This document shows, piece after piece, positions 61,026 through 64,000 of a stretch of DNA of 64,000 bases (its first letter is position 1; every line of letters begins with the position of its first letter). Position numbers and translations under genes: made by a program. The notes beneath the pieces are model-generated. The model searched no databases, was not told where the DNA came from, and saw only the letters and a program-made list of their open reading frames with translations. Source of the stretch: Paraglaciecola chathamensis S18K6 (GTDB lineage: Bacteria; Pseudomonadota; Gammaproteobacteria; Enterobacterales; Alteromonadaceae); contig BAEM01000014.1 of assembly GCA_000314955.1 (NCBI GenBank), positions 32,363 through 96,362 of the forward strand, in the 5' to 3' direction.

Positions 61026-61092
61026 TCACTACAATCTGCGCTTACAGCAGATGAATTCTTTATTTCCTATAAATATCTTCTCAGGGACACAT

Positions 61093-63942
61093 ATGCATAA
61101 AATCACTCAGGCCGTAAAGCTCGCGCTTTTAGGCGGCTCAATTGCGATGACACAACAGGCTTTGGCTCAACAAAGCACTGACGCGCAATCAGCTGACACA
61201 GTTGAAAAAATTCAAATCACAGGTTCTCGCATTCTTCGTGAAGGGGCCATTGCACCTTCTCCTGTGACAGTGCTTAGCGGCGAAAGTTTACTGAATACTG
61301 GCGCAATGAATATCGGTGAAGCACTAAACGAGCTTCCGGCTTTAGCAAGTACCTACTCTCTTTCAAACTCTGGTCAATTCATTGGTACGGCTGGATTAAG
61401 CCTTCTTGATTTACGTGGAATGGGCACAGAACGTACGCTTGTATTGGTCAACGGCAAGCGCCACGTGGCAAGTAGTGCAGGTACTGCATCTGTTGATACC
61501 AACACCATACCCACCAGCTGGATAGAGCGCGTTGAAATCATCACAGGTGGTGCATCAGCGGTCTACGGTGCCGATGCGGTTACCGGCGTGGTTAACTTTA
61601 TTCTTAAAGACAAGATTGAAGGCTTACAAGTTAGCGCGACCAAAGGCTATGCTGACAACCACGACTACAGCAACGACAAGTATTCATTCTCTTACGGCAC
61701 TAACTTCAATGATGATCGCGGTAATATCGCCTTCTCTGTTGAACACAGCAGCCAAGAAAGCCTGAACGCCCTTGATAACCCTTGGACGTCTACTTCATTC
61801 CGTAACTTGGCAAACCAAGCGCAAACTGAAGAAAATAAAGATTCTTTAGATGTGCCAGATGATATCTACACCCCAAATGCAGGTATCTATGCATTAAGTA
61901 ACGCAGGGACCTTTGCAATTGGGGATGACTACTACTCATTTAACCCCAACGGCTCAGTACGCGACGTGTACCTTGGTGATAACGTAGACGGCATTGCTTG
62001 TGAAAACTGTGACTTCATTAATTTGAACCAATTCACCGAGCTTCAGCCTGAGTTCGACCGTACCAACTATAACCTGAAGTTAAGCTACGACTTAACGGAT
62101 AATATCCGTGGTTACGTAGAAGGCAAATACGCTCGTACTCGCTCAACTAATATTGGTCAGCCTGCGTTTTTCTTCTTCGAAGCGCCAGATGATGCCATTA
62201 CTATTCAAAACGATAACCCGTATGTAGGGGATGACCTGCGTGCCCTTATGGGTGCAAATAACCTTACGAGCATTACTATCGATCGCATGTTGACTGATGT
62301 TGGCCGCAGAATTGAAGATGACGAGCGTGAAACCACTGCGTTTGTTGCCGGCCTTGAAGGTTACATCAACGACGACTGGGGCTTTGAAACCTATATCACT
62401 CGCGGTGAAACCAAACTAGAGCGTGCCAACAAAAATAACCTTGTACTGGCTAACTTCTACAATGCAGTAGATGCTGTTGAAGCTGACGACGGCTCAATTG
62501 TATGTAGTAATCCAGAGGCTCAAGCAGCAGGCTGCGCACCATTGAACCTATTAGGTGACGGCGCGCCTAGCCAAGAGGCGATAGATTACGTTAACACTAC
62601 CTCTGTTGGTAACAGCACCATTACCCAAACAGTCGTGGGCGGCTCGGTAAATAACTCTGGTATTTATGAATTACCAGCAGGTTACGTCGGTTTCGCAGCC
62701 GGTATTGAGTACCGTAAAGAAGAAAGTGAGATCGAAGAGCCAGACAATGCGGCCGGTACCTTTTTCAACGTATTGGGCGAAGACAAGGGCGACTTTGATG
62801 TTAAAGAAGCTTACGTAGAATTCTCAGTACCCTTGCTCACTGACTTACCAGGCATTCAAGATCTTAACTTTGAAACTGCATTGCGTATTGCTGATTACAG
62901 CACAATTGGCAATGCAAAAAGCTGGAAGTTGGGCCTAGATTGGCAAGTGTATGATGACTTACGTATCCGCTCTACTCACTCATCCGCTTTGCGTGCCCCT
63001 AACATTAGCGAATTGTTCGGTGAGGCAAGCCAGACCTTTTTCAGCATTGACGATCCGTGTAAAACCTCTGAGCTAGGTCAACTCGCTGACGCGTCGACCC
63101 GTACCGCTAACTGTGCCGCGTTAGGTGTACCCACTGATTTTGATTCAGATTACGACCAAGCAACTATTGAAGGCGAGCAAGGCGGTAACATTAACCTTCG
63201 TGCTGAAGAATCAAAAAGTACCACTGTGGGCGTGGTTTATCAGCCGGCTTACCTTGAAGGTTTTGTTGCCACTATTGATTACTGGAAAATAGAACTGACC
63301 GATGCAATTTCCTCAGTAGACTCACAAACCATTCTTGATCGCTGCGTTGATAACACAAGCGGCGTAAACAATGATTACTGTTCGCTTATCTCCCGTGATG
63401 CAAGTGGTGAAATTTCACAAATCAGAAGCTTTGCTCTTAACCTTTCAGGTCAAGATGCATCAGGTGTAGATTTCGAGTTCGGCTACGACTTTGACGCCCT
63501 AGGCGGTTCATTTAAAACCAATTTGATCGGCACCTACCTGATTGAACGTAAAGAGTATCCGTTCCAAGAAGATACGTCTGACTATGTTGAATACGCTGGC
63601 ACAGCGGGTGAATCAGAATGGCAAGGTATGCTAAGCGTAAACTACATGGTTGATGCATGGCAAGCGGGTATCAAAACGCGTTATTTAGAGCGTGTTAGCA
63701 TCTATGACAATCAAGAACTTGCTGTTAACCCTAACCGTAGCACCTTAATGGAATACGGCTCTTACGCGGTATCTGACGTCACAGTAGGCTATGCATTTGA
63801 AAATGGCTTCTCACTGACTGTCGGTGTGGATAACGTCTTTAACCGAGAGCTGCCTTACGGCACAACTGGTACAGGCGAAAACACAGGGGCGTACGAGAAC
63901 ATTGGTCGCTTCGGCTATGTGACAGTCTCATACGAGATGTAA
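61093..63942 (+). CDS. TonB-dependent receptor, second of the locus
   Basis: A 949-residue outer-membrane receptor. The signal peptide (about 1-26) ends QALAQQ. A TonB-box-like VEKIQITGSRILREG precedes the plug (about 50-165), with VLVNGKRHVASSAGTASVDTNTIP, SWIERVEIITGGASAVYGADAVTGVVNF. The long barrel has the TBDT segment LRIRSTHSSALRAPNISELFGE and ends RFGYVTVSYEM. The ATG at 61093 follows AGGGA by 6 nt and lies below the predicted promoter. It lacks the carboxypeptidase-regulatory domain of the first receptor, so the two are of different subfamilies and may take different ligands. Confidence 0.92.
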   Translation: MHKITQAVKLALLGGSIAMTQQALAQQSTDAQSADTVEKIQITGSRILREGAIAPSPVTVLSGESLLNTGAMNIGEALNELPALASTYSLSNSGQFIGTAGLSLLDLRGMGTERTLVLVNGKRHVASSAGTASVDTNTIPTSWIERVEIITGGASAVYGADAVTGVVNFILKDKIEGLQVSATKGYADNHDYSNDKYSFSYGTNFNDDRGNIAFSVEHSSQESLNALDNPWTSTSFRNLANQAQTEENKDSLDVPDDIYTPNAGIYALSNAGTFAIGDDYYSFNPNGSVRDVYLGDNVDGIACENCDFINLNQFTELQPEFDRTNYNLKLSYDLTDNIRGYVEGKYARTRSTNIGQPAFFFFEAPDDAITIQNDNPYVGDDLRALMGANNLTSITIDRMLTDVGRRIEDDERETTAFVAGLEGYINDDWGFETYITRGETKLERANKNNLVLANFYNAVDAVEADDGSIVCSNPEAQAAGCAPLNLLGDGAPSQEAIDYVNTTSVGNSTITQTVVGGSVNNSGIYELPAGYVGFAAGIEYRKEESEIEEPDNAAGTFFNVLGEDKGDFDVKEAYVEFSVPLLTDLPGIQDLNFETALRIADYSTIGNAKSWKLGLDWQVYDDLRIRSTHSSALRAPNISELFGEASQTFFSIDDPCKTSELGQLADASTRTANCAALGVPTDFDSDYDQATIEGEQGGNINLRAEESKSTTVGVVYQPAYLEGFVATIDYWKIELTDAISSVDSQTILDRCVDNTSGVNNDYCSLISRDASGEISQIRSFALNLSGQDASGVDFEFGYDFDALGGSFKTNLIGTYLIERKEYPFQEDTSDYVEYAGTAGESEWQGMLSVNYMVDAWQAGIKTRYLERVSIYDNQELAVNPNRSTLMEYGSYAVSDVTVGYAFENGFSLTVGVDNVFNRELPYGTTGTGENTGAYENIGRFGYVTVSYEM

Positions 63943-64000
63943 ACTAGCTGCGCTTGTACTGCGAATATTAAAAAAGCTCACTTTAATTTAGTAGTAGTTT

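Noticed and set aside
1..64000. tRNA, rRNA, CRISPR arrays, integrases or phage genes
   Set aside because: I read for tRNA-like cloverleaf ends, CRISPR-type spaced repeats and phage or integrase proteins and saw none; the only periodic array is the 7-bp microsatellite.

Overview
The window reads as the chromosome of a marine gammaproteobacterium of the Alteromonadales, close to the Paraglaciecola / Pseudoalteromonas atlantica group. This rests on the protein families, two very large TonB-dependent receptors, strong proline/Na+ physiology, the RAYT-type transposase and a dispersed ~270-bp repeat. The assignment is an impression from sequence, not a database result. I see no rRNA, tRNA, CRISPR array or prophage.

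Layout. 1-3.0 kb: sugar metabolism (5'-truncated HAD phosphatase, SorC regulator, fructokinase). 3.2-5.0 kb: a LysR regulator and an unknown secreted protein. 5.0-12.3 kb: a TetR repressor and a complete RND tripartite efflux operon whose promoter is flanked by two TetR-like boxes. 12.3-16.0 kb: an MFS exporter and a second TetR, divergent from a glutathione S-transferase/cupin pair. Both of those divergent promoters carry the same 16-bp operator. 16.0-17.7 kb: a 7-bp tandem repeat and a RAYT transposase. 17.7-28.6 kb: a stress/envelope neighbourhood with a BON protein, aldo-keto reductase, DUF2254, EEP phosphatase, DUF748, YihY, MscS and an MFS protein. It also holds four very small proteins, two of them (DUF1328 and Pmp3/YqaE) under 60 residues. 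28.7-35.2 kb: NhaA and a proline uptake plus synthesis operon (small protein-putP-proB-proA) opposite a MarR regulator. 35.3-39.7 kb: a SYLF lipoprotein, then MlaA coupled to an RND-superfamily exporter. 40.4-46.0 kb: a five-gene signalling operon (sigma-54 activator, stand-alone DHp protein, CHASE3 kinase, single REC, hybrid kinase with three REC domains). 46.4-49.1 kb: a RimK-type ATP-grasp ligase coupled to a GNAT/C39-peptidase-like fusion. 49.3-63.9 kb: a putative muropeptide-scavenging locus (serine hydrolase, amidase/serine-hydrolase fusion lipoprotein, TonB receptor, lipoprotein GH3 hexosaminidase, Nudix, MurR/RpiR regulator, second TonB receptor).

A MITE-like repeat family is scattered through the window. 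Two copies are full length, differ at only two positions and are inverted relative to each other; others are truncated or diverged. The element's left end carries TAA, and this provides the stop codons of the SorC gene and of the efflux outer-membrane gene.

The strongest leads for new biology are the peptidoglycan locus with a shared AT-rich palindrome near its regulator and both receptors, the RimK/GNAT-C39 pair, the stand-alone DHp protein in the signalling operon, the two-promoter TetR circuit, and the MlaA-RND pairing.
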